A stretch of DNA of 64,000 bases. Origin: Apophysomyces variabilis. Lineage: Eukaryota; Mucoromycota; Mucoromycetes; Mucorales; Mucoraceae. The translations under genes were made by a program, and so were the position numbers. The DNA lies in assembly GCA_002749535.1 (NCBI GenBank), contig MZZL01000403.1, positions 520,209 through 584,208 on the forward strand, in the 5' to 3' direction. Below the pieces are notes generated by a model. It had not been told where the DNA came from, made no database searches, and worked only from the letters and a program-made list of their open reading frames with translations. This document shows, in pieces, positions 12,532-25,165 of the stretch. Each line of letters opens with the position of its first letter. Positions within the stretch are counted from its first letter, which is position 1.

Positions 12532-15500
12532 ATGGTCGCCACCGGCAAGACCAAGAATTCAGGGCGGACGCTTTTCCCGGAAAGCTTATCTGGTCCGCCT
12601 CGCATGAATGCTGTGCAATCCTGGTTTCGCTTTGTCATTTACTGCTTGTGTGCAATAGCAATCAGCACCTACCTTCATTACCGTCTGCCTGTGCCTCAGT
12701 CGCAGCGTAGTGCTGCCCTGAAGGACATATCGGGATTTTATGAAGGCAATGCCATGGAAACCATATCATATCTTAGTGATACCCTAGGATATCGTAAGGG
12801 GATCTTGAAGTCAGTCCGCGCTGTTTACATGTTGATCTTTGCTGTCTACAGGCATAGTTGGCACCATACAAGAAGCTCAGACCATTGATTACCTAGAAAA
12901 TTCAATTCGCACATACAAAAAGGAAGCTCAAGGAGTCGTTGGAGCACCTCAATTCGACATTTGGGTACAAAAGGAGAGCGGAAGTCATAGATTCGATATC
13001 ATGGACAAAAGTACGCCTGCTTTCAGGGTTAATGTAGAAGTCAATTTTGGATAATCATTTGACCTCTGCAATTTAGTGGTGTTGAAGTCTTACACAAACG
13101 TGACAAACATCATTGTACGTCTCTCTTGTCCAGTTGACACTGTTACCGATAAGGACGACAGGAGCTGTGAACAAAACGCTATCTTGCTCAACGCGCACTT
13201 TGACACGACTCTTGGTTCACCCGGTGCGACCGACGATGGCTCCGGTGTTGCCGTTATGCTCGATATCATCCGAGCATTAAGCCAGCGAGATTGGAGAGGT
13301 TACAGAAACTCCATCGTTTTCTGTAAGTGAGATCAAAACATGCACCGGGAATGTTGTCAGGTTAAACCCTTCATCTAGTGTTCAATGGTGCCGAGGAAAC
13401 GTTGCAAGATGCATCACATGCTTTTATCACTACGCACGAACTGAAAGACACGTAAGCCAACTTGCAGTAATTCATCTATCGGGGAATGTAACACAGTTGA
13501 CAACAGTATCCGGGCGGTGGTTAATATTGATGCTTGTGGAACTTCCGGTCGAGAAATCTTATTTCAGGCCAATTCAAGAGAAATGATAGAAGCGTATAAA
13601 CAAGCACCTCACCCTCACGGAACAGTTATGGTAAGTAACCGGCATGAATGTTGTTCTGATGTTCTTACTCAGTTTTGGTGCAGGCAAATGACGTTTTCCG
13701 TACAGGCCTTATTATTTCCGACACGGATTTTAGACAATTTGTGCAATATGGGAATCTTACCGGGATTGATATGGCTATTTACAAAAACTCATACCTGTAT
13801 CACACTCATCTTGACATCACAAAGAATTTGCAGCCTGGTGCAATTCAGCATCTCGGCGAAAATACACTGGCGATTGTGAATCATTTGGCCAAAAGCACAA
13901 ACCTTACCGGGATCGAACGAACAAGCGAAGTAGTATTCTTTGATGTCCATGGTATGCAAGAATGCATTACACTCAAAGCCTCCTGAATTTAACATGATGC
14001 AGGTTTTTTCTTTATGGTTTACTCCTGGTCTACTGCTTATCGCATCCAGATGATAACGGCACTAGTCACCATTGTGTTCTTTGCATATGTCGTTAAGAAA
14101 ACAAGCCAGTCATCGCCCTATCGGTCTTTAGGACACATTAGTGTATCCTACATCAAGTCAGTTGCATCCATTGTGCTCAGTCTGTTTGCTGCTTTGTTTG
14201 CTCCAACATTGGTTGCCCTCTTTTTGACATCCGAGATTGTCAACCGCCATATGGCGTGGTTCTCAAAAGAATGGTATGGCGCGCTTGTGTTTGGCCCAAT
14301 GGGCTATATCGGCGCATATGGTGTGCAGTATCTATTCTACTATCTGCCAGGACCTCAGCATGTGGATATGGAATATGGTACATTTATTTCGCTCGCTTTG
14401 ACCTTTGCCCTTGCCACAGCGATGTCGACTCAGACAGGTGTTGCAAGCTCCTATATATTTTGGATCTACTGTTTGATTCTACTGGTCGGGTGTGCCGTAA
14501 ATGAATTTATCCTAAAATCAGACAACCTCAAGAGCAAAGTGAGGGTTCCCAAGGTGCATGCTTTGACATATGCCGTCAGTGTGCTGCCTTTGGCGCTCTT
14601 ATACACTGATTATGCACACTCGCTGATTGACATCTTCGTCCCGCTAACAGGGCGCATGGGCGTGCAGACGCCAGTGGATGTCATCGTTGCGATCATTTTT
14701 GGAATGATTTCATTTATGATAAGCTTACCTTCCATCGCCCATGTCCATCGTTTTGGTAAAAGCTGCCTGGCAAGGATCCTTGTGCTGCTTCTCGTAGTTC
14801 AATTGGCAGTCCTTACCGCTGTTGTACTTGGCGGAGGAAGTTATGGTGGTTGGTCGTTCCCCTATGATGAGCTGCACCCGAAAAGAATGTGAGTCTAGCC
14901 TAAAGATGCTGAAACGAAGAAGGTTAACTAGTAGAGTAGCTTTGTTCAGCATTTGAAGAACCTGACTTCTGGAGAGATCAGTGTTGGACTTGCTGAAGCT
15001 GACCACGGCCCGTATATCCATTCGATTATCCATAGCCTTGAAGTTGAGCTTGGTGTCAAGGCAGAGATTCGTAAAGATCATAACAATATGAACGAGTGGG
15101 AATCTGTATATCCTTTCAATGCATTTTTGGGCGGCTATAACTTTGATGCCACTCCCTATATCCGAGCCCATGGTAATCCAGAACTTGTTAGCAACGCGAC
15201 TAGCTTGATAGAGGCATTACCTGGCCCTTTCCCGAACCTAGTGGTGCAGAACGACTCGTACGATTCATCGACTGGCATCCGTTCGTTTTCAGTGATATGT
15301 ACTACTCCAACCTACACATGGACAGTAATAACATTTGACGGCCACGTCGTGGACTGGAGCATAGGTGAGGAGGCACCTCTGGAAGGACCTTCACATTATG
15401 TATTGCGCCATGTGGCGGGGTATGGTAGTGAGGGCTGGAAACTGGACCTTTCGGTCAAAGTTCCCGAGAAAGAACGTGCTGATGCCGAAGCCGGTCGTTG

Positions 15501-15666
15501 GAAGATGCGATTCGAGTTTACTGCACTTGAAAAGGAGGATTTTGCTGGCCATCGGAAGGAGCGCCTTGTGGCAGGCGTAGGCATGCTGGCTGTCGTGGAT
15601 CGGATCTTGCCCGTATGGGCGACACCCACCTGGCTAAGCACTGTCGTGAAAGTCTGGGAACTATAA
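12532..15666 (+). CDS. Vacuolar membrane M28 metallopeptidase (Pff1-like)
   Basis: Eight exons: 12532-12793, 12852-13010, 13077-13322, 13379-13451, 13507-13630, 13684-13951, 14003-14888 and 14940-15666, giving 914 residues. Order: cytosolic N-terminus, one membrane segment near residues 30-50, a lumenal M28 peptidase domain, then many membrane segments in exon 7 and a lumenal C-terminal domain; this is the layout of yeast Pff1/YBR074W. Zinc and catalytic residues are in place: NAHFDTT (His181), GATDDGSG (Asp193), NGAEET (Glu228/229), VNIDACG (Asp255) and YHTH (His328). The start gives a hydrophilic N-terminus; an in-frame TTG nine codons upstream is not an initiator here. The exon 7/8 join requires the AG at 14938-14939, because the next AG would create a stop. 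Confidence 0.92.
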
Positions 15667-16181
15667 AATAGAGTTGGTCATTTACGGGAAACTTTTATTA
15701 GTTGTCCATACTTCAATTGAACATTATAGATATTTCTTTTTCATACATATCGGTGGTGTATTGTTGTAGAAAGTACTGGATCCCTTATACAATATTATAT
15801 TACCCATCGGTGTTTTTGATGGAGTAAAAGAACTTTGTGCCAAACACGCTGCGTGGTAGTTTATCTTGATATTGTGCTGATTAGCGAATACTCCTCTCCA
15901 GCATTGCTACGTTTAGATTCGAGATAAAGATGGCAACTCCCCAGAATTATGTGAATGCTATCATACGATTCGCTAACCATCAGGGACTAGATTGACAAGC
16001 AGAAATAGGAACGCCTACAAGCCTATCCGCATAGTGAATTCTCTCACTCAAAGCCCATTGCAGAAATGATATATAGTTTAATGCGTTGACTATGCGGACA
16101 TATATCTCTTCTCCAAACAACAAAGATTCGATGAATCCGATTGCAAGTCAACTAAATGATTGGCGAAGAATGCTAAGCTCT
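15667..16181. other. Convergent 3' spacer
   Basis: About 515 bp between the stop codons of the M28 protease gene and the phosphoacetylglucosamine mutase gene. No gene or notable repeat was seen. Confidence 0.6.
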
Positions 16182-18351
16182 TTACGACATCAATGGACGA
16201 GTACCAACACCACCCGCTCGATCATAAACCAGCTGGGCAACCTTGTACGCAAGTTCGTCCGTTTCCGAACGTGTAGCTGCTTCAGCATACACTCGCACAG
16301 CGTCTTCAGTACCAGAGGCACTAATACACGTATCTGAATAAGTCATTCTGCAAAAGAAACAAACTCAGTGAATACTTACCGGACAAACGAACGACCTTGA
16401 CTGTATTTAGCCACATGAGCATCAATTTCAGCCTGAAGACCTGCCGGTTCAACCAGCTGTCGCTCAGCATTGGTAGTCTTGAAGATATGGCGATCGGCAA
16501 CGACAACCTTAACCAAACGGTTAGGAAGATCTGTGTAAGCTTGATCCCATTCTTCGGGACTCCATTGTCGGTTAGTGAGAATGGTCTCAACAAGAAGCAT
16601 ATCAGAGATGGCATCGCCCACGGTTTGGTTAATCAATTCTGTTAATGCCTGGAGTTGCTTGATAGCGGCCTGCTGTGCTGGATTTTGACTAAGAGAATTC
16701 TTAGCAAATCCGAGTCTTCACCTCTGTCATCTTGGTTTTACTTACGCCTCTGCGGTCTTGATAGTGTTTAATGCGTCAGGACTGAAAAGTACGGTTCCGT
16801 GACCGTTGGCTTCAAAATAGACACCAATATCATACTTCTCGGCTTCGTGATGAAGATGCTTCACGCCAGTTGGCACACAAGACACAGGGACATTCTGCGA
16901 TAATAAACATATGAGGTCCACAATAACTGGTGAATTTTCCTTCAAATGCTTACCAAGACCTTGCTGAGATAGTTTGTTGAACTTCCGTTTGCGTAGGCGG
17001 TCTGAACAACACCGACCTTAATGGTATCAATGCCTGCATCTTTAACGAGTTCCATGATGAACATAGCAGCGAGACCAGCAATCTTGTCACCATCAAGAAG
17101 TCTGAAGACATTATCTATTAAATTGGCGTAAATAACTTCCACTAATGTGGTCGCATCTTTACCAGCATCTACGTAGTAGTACACGATACGGTCGGCATCG
17201 CCGTCAAAAGAACAAAATCGATCACCTGGACCAATTTTAGCACCCAATGGAGCGCGTTGCTGGGTCTTCACAAAGTCTGCACCACACTGGTGTAACAAGT
17301 CTGAGACTGATGTCGCTTCATATTCCCGGTACTTACGTTCTTGTTGAGTTTGCCTTCCGTGCCAATATCGTCATTGAGAATCTCAATGGACAGCTCGTCT
17401 TCCGACAGATACTTCAGAAATTCGCGGAGTTTAGGTGCTCCAACTCCATTGGCACAATCAACATGAAGTTGGGAAAGGCGCGTTTTTCCTTTCTATAAAA
17501 GAGAACCAATTCCGAATTGTCAAAACCAAAAATATACCAGATCACAACTAACTGTCAAAGCCTCACACTTACCACAGCGGTCTTGAATGCATCAGCCAAC
17601 TTCTTGTAATAACCCTCGGCTGTGGGCTCTCCGTATGCGTCGCTTGTGTTAGCTGTGTTGATACAGCGTACAAGGTAGTGAAGCATTGGTGTGGTCAACA
17701 AGCCAAAGTTGGTCGCTTTGGCTCCAGAAACTTGTAATCCGCTCTCCAGACACTTCACAAGTTCAGGGCAGCTTGGTCTATGTTTTTGTGAGTCAAAAAT
17801 GACCAGGAATAGCAATTTTGATTCGCTTACCGAGTGTCAAAACCGTAAATGACGGCGCCCTGTGATTCAAGGTTGATTTTGTTGACGGAGACAATGTCCT
17901 GGATGACCTCGGACAACGTCTCACCGTCTTTGGCATTGGCAAGTCTGGTCGCGTAGACTTCCCAGGATTGCTCGAGCATTTCTCCGCGAGGATCGACAAG
18001 CTTGACTCCGTTGTCCTGGATAGCGCACGTTAGTTGATAGCGTTCGATGCAGCAGGTACATCTCGTTTCTTTTGCGTTTACCTCTTCAGGATTATGTGAT
18101 GCTGTAATCATCACGCCGATAGTGGCTCCATTGAGCTTTTTGGAGCGCAAGGTGGCCAAGATGCCCACCTTGTACATAACCGAGTCCAGTAGATGTGCCC
18201 TAAAGGCAATAAGAACATAAGTAAATACATTACTGTTTTCGAGATATAACCCCTACTTGGTGCGGAAACCAGCAGTTCCATAGGTATATTTGTAGTTCTC
18301 TTCCCGATGAGGAATAATGCTAGTCTTAATGCTGTTGTAGTCGAAAGTCAT
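16182..18351 (-). CDS. PCM1: Phosphoacetylglucosamine mutase
   Basis: Nine exons (18257-18351, 18082-18199, 17831-18015, 17573-17777, 17337-17492, 16954-17286, 16746-16894, 16380-16688, 16182-16347) give 571 residues. The enzyme interconverts GlcNAc-6-P and GlcNAc-1-P, the step before UDP-GlcNAc, and so feeds chitin, N-glycans and GPI anchors. Visible motifs are the phosphoserine loop [13 protein letters not shown], the metal loop [12 protein letters not shown], the sugar-binding EANGHGT and the phosphate-binding [13 protein letters not shown]. Length matches fungal Agm1/Pcm1 (about 540-560). The exon 7/8 junction uses the AG before CAAAATCC (position 16688); this keeps the frame and removes a 57-nt intron. 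Confidence 0.95.
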
Positions 18352-20144
18352 GATGTGAAGAAAGAGTGACAACGTGCTGTGGGTCCAGCAACCCACCCTA
18401 TTTTTAGGATAGATTCGAGGCGTAATTTAAATGACCGCTTTGACAGCGAGGGGTATGGCTCACAAGACAACCAGTACTGACAAACACGATATAACCTCGT
18501 ACAAACTGCATAATAAATATAAAGTCTTCGAAATAAAGTAGAAAAAGGTCAACTCAGTCAAAGCTCGCTTTATCTATTACTTCAAGGCAGTTTTTCACCC
18601 ACGGTTGCACGTTGTTGCCATTTCGCCGTCCTAATGCTTCTCATAGCTCCGATTTCTATCCGTTAACCATGGAACAAAACTTGCCCGAAAGCAACCAGTG
18701 ACTCTATCTTTCTCAATCGACTGTTCTATTTCGCGTTTTTCGATGATCACCATTAGGAAATTATCTCTGGAACATTCAAGAAGCGAAATTGTTCCCTTTG
18801 TCATACTTGATCTAAAGAAAGAATATTCTTAAGTCTAGTCTATCTTCAAGAAATATCCATCAGTAACTCGCACTATCTTTCTCAGAGGGATCACTCCGTT
18901 ACATGGTTGAAAAACCATACATCGCTTGCCAGATAACAGACTCTGCAATATCCGGGATATTGCCGCTAGCCACGAACACATGTTCCTTTGCGTCCGTACA
19001 CAATTCTTGAAAATGCCCTACTTGACTGCTTGGTCAACGCATCGGACGCTTTGGACTATCCATGAACACTTGTATTCAGTACCAGCCGCAGCATTCCCCA
19101 AGCAGTTAATAAAAATCGAATATAGTAATAACATTTGTAATAAACACGTAAGATGATGCCCTAGAATATGAAGCAGAACGTTTTACATTCATCTGGATGC
19201 AAATGTCACTGTTGTGGCGAAGGTTCCGATATTGCATTGCTATTGGGTTCAGATAGGATGGATAATGGTATATATGCTAATTAAGCCATACCAGCAAGCT
19301 TGCAAAAGAAATACGCATTCTACATCTTCACAATTAACAATGACAACGTACGCTAAAAACACGCGAAAACAATGGTAATTGTGGTTTGTTCTATTGGATA
19401 CTAGGCAAAATGAAATTTTCAGCTCATTCCTTACAAATTGATAAAATGTCTATGCCGTAGAAAGCTACCCACACGTGTAGCATCCTACTTAATCTGAATG
19501 GCTTGCGCCATGAGTTAACCACAAAAAGCCTGCGATACTGGCTATTCTTTATTTGCATGTGTCTGAATGAAAAAGCTGGTGCTGATGGCATATCCATCGT
19601 GAATGTGTATCTTCCGGGATGGATTATCTTTTCATGAATCAATGAGTGCTTTCCCGGATCGGTTTTCCAAATCAGGTCAAACCCAATCAAGGAAAGCTGC
19701 TTACTATAAGGACTTCCCAAAACTCCGTAACGCACTTAGGGATATAGCCTCTCATGCAAAACAAGACCCCCTATCTCGTAAGTTTAATACGGAACAGCAG
19801 GGCATATTATATGTTCTGTTTAGTATAGATTCATTGATGTCGATTGATTTGCCCTTTGATCGATGGTGGCTACACAAAAGATTCGTCGATTTTTTATTGC
19901 TTTCCATAATTTCCACCAAAGGTCAGTTTTCAGTGCCGCACGTGCCAGTGTCTTTCGTCGTTTACTAATTCCCTGTCAAAAGCTCCGTTTGGAAAACGCA
20001 TCTACGGAAGAAGGCAAAACAAATTCTTATCAAAATGAAACAGACACGCTTCCATAGCCAGAAAAAGAAATCCCCAAGTTATTAGCCTTATCCCTCTTTC
20101 TTCCTTTCCTCCTGCCAAAAAAAAAGAAAAAAGGAATCGCTTCA
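18352..20144. other. Divergent intergenic region, no supported gene
   Basis: About 1.8 kb between divergent start codons of the phosphoacetylglucosamine mutase and RTG2-like genes. Open readings at 19424-19735 (-) and 19603-19968 (+) overlap each other, lack domains and have no conserved features. A purine/poly-A stretch directly precedes the RTG2 start. Confidence 0.6.
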
Positions 20145-22022
20145 ATGGTTGAAAAAGATATGGACAGTGGTAGAACCCCAGTTGCAGTAGTCGACATGGG
20201 TTCCAATGGCATTCGCTTTGGCATCATCGCAGCTTTAGTACGCCATTTACCCCTGGTATATGAAGAACGAGCACCCATATCGCTACTGGAAGCCCAAGGC
20301 GAAGACCATATCATTCCGACCGAAACCATAGATCATGTCATTACCACGTTCTTACGCTTCAAGCTTCTCTGCGAACATGCTAACGTGCAGCCTCAAAATG
20401 TAAAAGTGATAGCCACAGAAGCAACGCGAACAGCAAAAAACGCTGAAGACTTTATCCAACAAATACACCAACGTACACAATGGAAGGTAGACATTCTGTC
20501 AAAAGAGCAAGAGGCTATGTATTCCGCCCTCGGTATTGCAGGTAATACAAGGCTTTGTCCGAAGTTGCACGTAATCCGATTAATGTGATACAAAGGGTCA
20601 TTTTATCAAGCAAACGGTCTTGTCATGGACTTGGGCGGCGGGTCGGTTGAGTACAATTATGTAATGACGCCCACAGACGCAGCCCGATTCGAGGCTTCAT
20701 CTTCGCCTATGTCCTTGCCTTATGGAGCAGCGGTATTGAAGAAAAGGATGGTCCAATGCACCGCAACTGCTGATCGCGACGCGCTGTATAATGAAATCGT
20801 GGAGAACTTTCGAGGTGCTACTAAGCATATCAGTGTACCAAACGATCTGTACCATCACGAAGGATACACGGTCTACATGGTAATCTATTTTACTTGGGTA
20901 TCAACAATCGATTTATAGCTGATCCTGTAGAGTGGCGGAGGATTCCGGGCTTTAGCTTACCTTTCGATGGCAGCCGGCGACAGAAAACAATCATCTTCAG
21001 AAAAAGCAGCGTATCCCATTCCAATCGTTCACGGCTACACACTAACAGGAGAGCAGCTGCGGGTACTTGCAAAGCGCTACATGGCATATACACCGGACGA
21101 GTTGGCACAGAGGCTTTGCGTTTATCGGATTTCTAAACGACGTGCTGCTATGGTTCCAGCCATATGCTTCCTCGTTTCAGCAATTACAGAAGTGATACCC
21201 ATCCGACGAGTGTATTTCAGTGAAGGAGGTGTCCGCCAAGGCCTCTGTTACCAACTACTTGCGCCTTCCGAGTTAGCCAAGGATCCACTTCTGGAAGAAG
21301 TTAAACAACATGCCTTGCAGTCACACTATACGCTTCGCCCGAATGATTATGATGCTATCTATCAAAACCTGCTGGACGCTATACCTCCAGTATATTTTAA
21401 CCGGGACCACCCTGTTCAGCTTCATCGACTGCTTCCCGCGGCTTTACATTTGAGCAACCTCACGTCTCATTATCCTAAAGGTTCCCGTGCTTTTGTCGCT
21501 TTCCACATGCCCTTAGCAGGCGGAGCGCTTGCCAATGTTTGCGGGATTTCCCATAAAGAACGTGTATTGCTTGCATTAATGCTAGCATTTCGGTATGGTG
21601 CCGAAATACCAGACCCTACATTTCATGCTGTTGTACAGATGGTGTGTGAGAAGGCTCTAGCCGTATGCAAGTTTGTCGGACGTCTGCTAGAGCTAGTCTT
21701 TACCGTGACTCCGTTGAAACCAGAGTTAGGACTCACAAACAGTGGCATTTCTTTCCAAATAATGTCTGCAGAAGATGGGCATGACAGCAAAAGGCCCTGT
21801 CTGGAAGACCGCAGAACGAACAAGCTTCATTACCAGCCAGCAAAACTCCGTGTTATCTTGCCAAGTGAACCCTGCCCGCAAGTAGATGCATTAGCCGTGA
21901 TGTCTGTGATCGAAAGCTTGGATAGGAAGGTCAACCGCGTCAAAAACTGCAGCATGGATGACAACCAGCGCTCACTACATCGTAGTGTAAACCTGTTCTC
22001 TGTAGATATTTCTCGTCAATGA
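20145..22022 (+). CDS. RTG2: Rtg2-like Ppx/GppA-family retrograde regulator
   Basis: Three exons: 20145-20541, 20596-20879 and 20931-22022, giving 590 residues; yeast Rtg2 has 588. The N-terminal half is an ASKHA/actin-fold Ppx/GppA domain with phosphate-1 loop VVDMGSNGIRFGI, NVKVIATEATRTAKN, and phosphate-2 loop GLVMDLGGGSVEYNYV. The second half carries YFSEGGVRQGLCY and an HD-like helical region. In yeast Rtg2 signals mitochondrial dysfunction to the Rtg1/3 factors and is also a SLIK subunit; that role is inherited by homology only. The second exon begins after a CAAAG acceptor, which restores the GSFYQANG block. An exopolyphosphatase-like function cannot be excluded from sequence alone. 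Confidence 0.9.
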
Positions 22023-22215
22023 TCAAGTGTCTCTCCGTCTCTCTACCCCACCCCCTTTTCTTCTTTATTTATTACACCGACTGTTGGAGGGTGACTATCT
22101 GTATACAAATTTTATAAGCGTTAAAAAAGCACAATTGTATTAAAATTCATTAACTGCGTAGTCCATTAACACTGGAAAAGTGGACAAGGTAGAAGATCTT
22201 ATTTTGACTGAGATA

Positions 22216-23533
22216 TTAAGCCAGGTACAAATTGATCAAGTCGTCTGATGCGTTCAAGTAATCTATTTTTTCGGATACCTCGAGCGAGCAGAGCTGAATT
22301 ACAGATTCCAGTAACAGTAGTGTTTTTGTGAAAGAGGGTCCTTCCGTTTCTGAATTTGATGAAGTACTGGAGTCTGTAGGCTCGTTGTTTTCAGGCTGAG
22401 CACTGGTAGTATCATCAGCATCATCTTCCTCCTCATCTGCACCGTTGTCGTTGCTCGCTGAATCAGTCCAGAATGCGACTGCATAATAATCCGCCTCTTG
22501 TAATTCGTCGCGCTTTATCTCCGGCTGCGCCTCTTGGATCTTGACTCCCTGATGCTCTTCGCTCTGTTTTGTTTCTTTCCCTTTCGACACTTTAAAGACA
22601 AGGACTGGCGTTTTTGAGTCTTCAATGTTAAGTAAAGCGCCACTGCGAGTGTAATACATGCGGTTGATGTTCTTGATATCCCAAATCAGAAGTTTTCCGA
22701 TGGCACCCTCTTTCCCATTCTCTAGTTCTTCATGGTAAAGTCCATCATCAAAATCTTCTCTAATAGTCAAAGCATACTCAAACGACTTCCGCTGTTCAAG
22801 CATAAGTTGGCATTTACGGAACTCTTCTTTCCAAGTAAAAGGTGATTCTTGTCGAACATTGGCAGTGAACAGAGAATACAATGTCAGTATGAATTTGGTT
22901 GGTTTTCCTTTTTTGCTAGCATTCACGATACTGGCAGCCTGAAGCAGGCGTGAACTTGATACAGCTGGCTTTCCTGAAGTCGCTTCCAACGACCGCAAGG
23001 CTAGATGCAGTGAAGGTACCACATCATCCACATTGGCAAGCAGGCGCTTCAAACGGACAATGATATACTCGGTGTTTCCGCCTTTCTTTTTGCTGCCCAG
23101 CTCGTCATCCATCTCAGCCGTGAAATCGTCGATTTGGTGCTTTAGATCGTTACACATTTCCAATGCAGGCTCAAGATCTTTGTTGCCGTCGGCCACAGAG
23201 CGCGAGATAATGTCGATTGTTGGCTGGGTTCACAGCTTAAGGAAAAAGACCTCTTGCGCGTTTGGACTGGTCCAACATACCTTGAGATTCTTTACCTTGA
23301 GGTCCAGTTGACGCTGTAGGGTTTGCAGTTCGCGTGATTCTTGTTTCGTTTGAACTTTCTCCGTAATCAAGGTGGTTACATTACGCTACATGGAATGTGG
23401 TCAGCGCATGGTCCTCGAGCAAACAGCGAAACATTACGATGGCAGCATTGGTTGCATGGCCAATGGCGATTCGTGAGACCGTGGTCACGGTCGTCATTGC
23501 CAATTTTCCAAAAAGATCCTCAAGCGATGTCAT
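22216..23533 (-). CDS. RanGTP-binding protein of the Yrb30 family (probable)
   Basis: Three exons (23438-23533, 23281-23385, 22216-23223) give 402 residues. The N-terminus, SLEDLFGKLAMTTVTTVS, then a helical stretch with heptad-like Leu/Gln spacing (RELQTLQRQLDLKVKNLK) and the SSRLLQAASI block resemble fungal RanGTP-binding proteins related to yeast Yrb30 (440 residues). The C-terminal third contains a very acidic insert (NGADEEEDDADD and a Ser/Thr/Glu run) before a final helix. The first intron is 52 nt (23386-23437) with a CTGAC branch site; without it both frames close. The family call rests on N-terminal resemblance and domain order, so it is moderate. The gene converges with RTG2, 193 bp between stops. 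Confidence 0.6.
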
Positions 23534-25165
23534 AGTTTGTTTTTTCAGGTGGAAAAGGAGAAGTCAAAAAGGATTAAATTTTTTTTTCTTTCATGCTAAT
23601 GTATTTTGCAATGAAAATTTGGCCAGGGAATTTGGAGAGCTTTGCATTGACTAGAAACGAATCCTACAATTTCTTGTCTGAGAAAGGTGATTATCCTATG
23701 ATCAAAGCAGTTGAGAGTGAAGGAAAATATCAGCAAAAATGGTCTAGCCAATTCTCTTTGTATCTGAAAAAAGCCAGGTACTAATCTGATGTATGGAAAG
23801 ACAGCAAGCTCGGTTAGGCCTTATTAAATGTACCCTGTAAAGTAACCAAACCATACCTTTAAAACGATAGTACGAGCTGTTTTTTTGTCTGTAGTTATTG
23901 TTATTCATTTTTACAGCTTTGTCTATTCTTTGCCATTAACTTTGTTGTGAAGAGTGATTGTTTGTTTTCTTTTCTGTATTGGATACGGCATATGAACTTT
24001 GACAGCAACCTTTGTATGCGATCCTGCAATCCTGTTCTCAATGTGCTGTTGTATAGTTCGAAAGGTCCAAACCTCCCTGTACGCAATCCTAATGAAAGGT
24101 TTAAAATCTCCACCAGTAGATATTCGCCTGTGAATTGTAATATTTTTCAATCCTTTCCTCATTGGTACTGTAAGAATTCTTTGTTTGTTGAGTGAATAGC
24201 CGACGGTTCAGGCACCAGTTCCATTCACCCGCGCCAAGCAATGAAGATTTTTGTGTCACGCATATATGGCGTTTCTGAGCTCGATCAATTGAGCCGAAGT
24301 CTCAGAGAGATTAGGGGAGATGATTGATACAAATGATCTTTATTTCCGTATTTGGTACATGTTACTGGAGGTTTAATGCCGGAGAATGTCTTTAGAGCGT
24401 GATTGACCGTAAAGGCAAATACTTGAATCATTGCGTGGAAGGGATTGCAAAAAAGCATGGGTGACACAAAGCCCATCCGATGCGAACAGAAAAAAGCAAG
24501 AGGTTATTTTATACTTTTTACTCCTTATGCTTTTTCTCCTAAGATAGAAACACATCTCAACAAGACGATGTTGCAGTATATGGAGAAGTTGTGGTAGCCC
24601 ATCCGAGGATTCAGCAAAAGTAAACAGATGAAAAAGGAAAAAGAAGGAGGTGGAAAAGCGATGACCTCGGCGTGACCAGGGCGTTCCCAGGCCAAGTGTG
24701 AAACGTATTGCACTATTTCACAAGAAGCTATGAAGCTCAAGAGAATATATCATTTTGATATCAATGATTCCTTTTATGAGATCTTTAGTTTAAAGTTTTA
24801 CGCAATATTAACTATCCATCTAAATGAGGTATGCTTTGGTGGCTGCACAAAAAGCTAGATCAATCAAACGGCACTTTTCATGTCACTGCTAAGTTGCAGA
24901 GTGTGTATAGTGGTATTTTATGCACAGGTTGTTTGTTGATGGTAAACATATAAGCTATAGACGGGGCTCGTTGTGCTTAGCATTAAACCGAAGTACTGCG
25001 CGACAAACGTCTTTGCATGCAATGTTCTTCTTGCGTCATACAGGATGAGAAAAAAAGCTGATAGTTTTTTTGCATAAAAGCGGAGGTTTAAAAATCTGTT
25101 GGATGTAACTATCTCTTTATCTTTTTCCTTTTTTTTCCCCTCCACTCTTGGCTTCAACTGGCATT
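23534..25165. other. Divergent intergenic region, no supported gene
   Basis: About 1.6 kb between the divergent Yrb30-like and Lon genes. Open readings of 60-80 codons on both strands show no domain or splice continuity. The 60 bases before the Lon ATG are T/C-rich. Confidence 0.6.

Noticed and set aside
14941..14955. The later AG acceptor in TTTGTTCAG for the last exon of the M28 protease
   Set aside because: It would bring TGA into frame two codons later; the AG at 14938-14939 keeps the conserved FVQHLKNLTSGE reading.
19424..19968. Two overlapping 100-120-codon readings between PCM1 and RTG2
   Set aside because: They lie opposite each other, lack domains and sit in a divergent promoter region.
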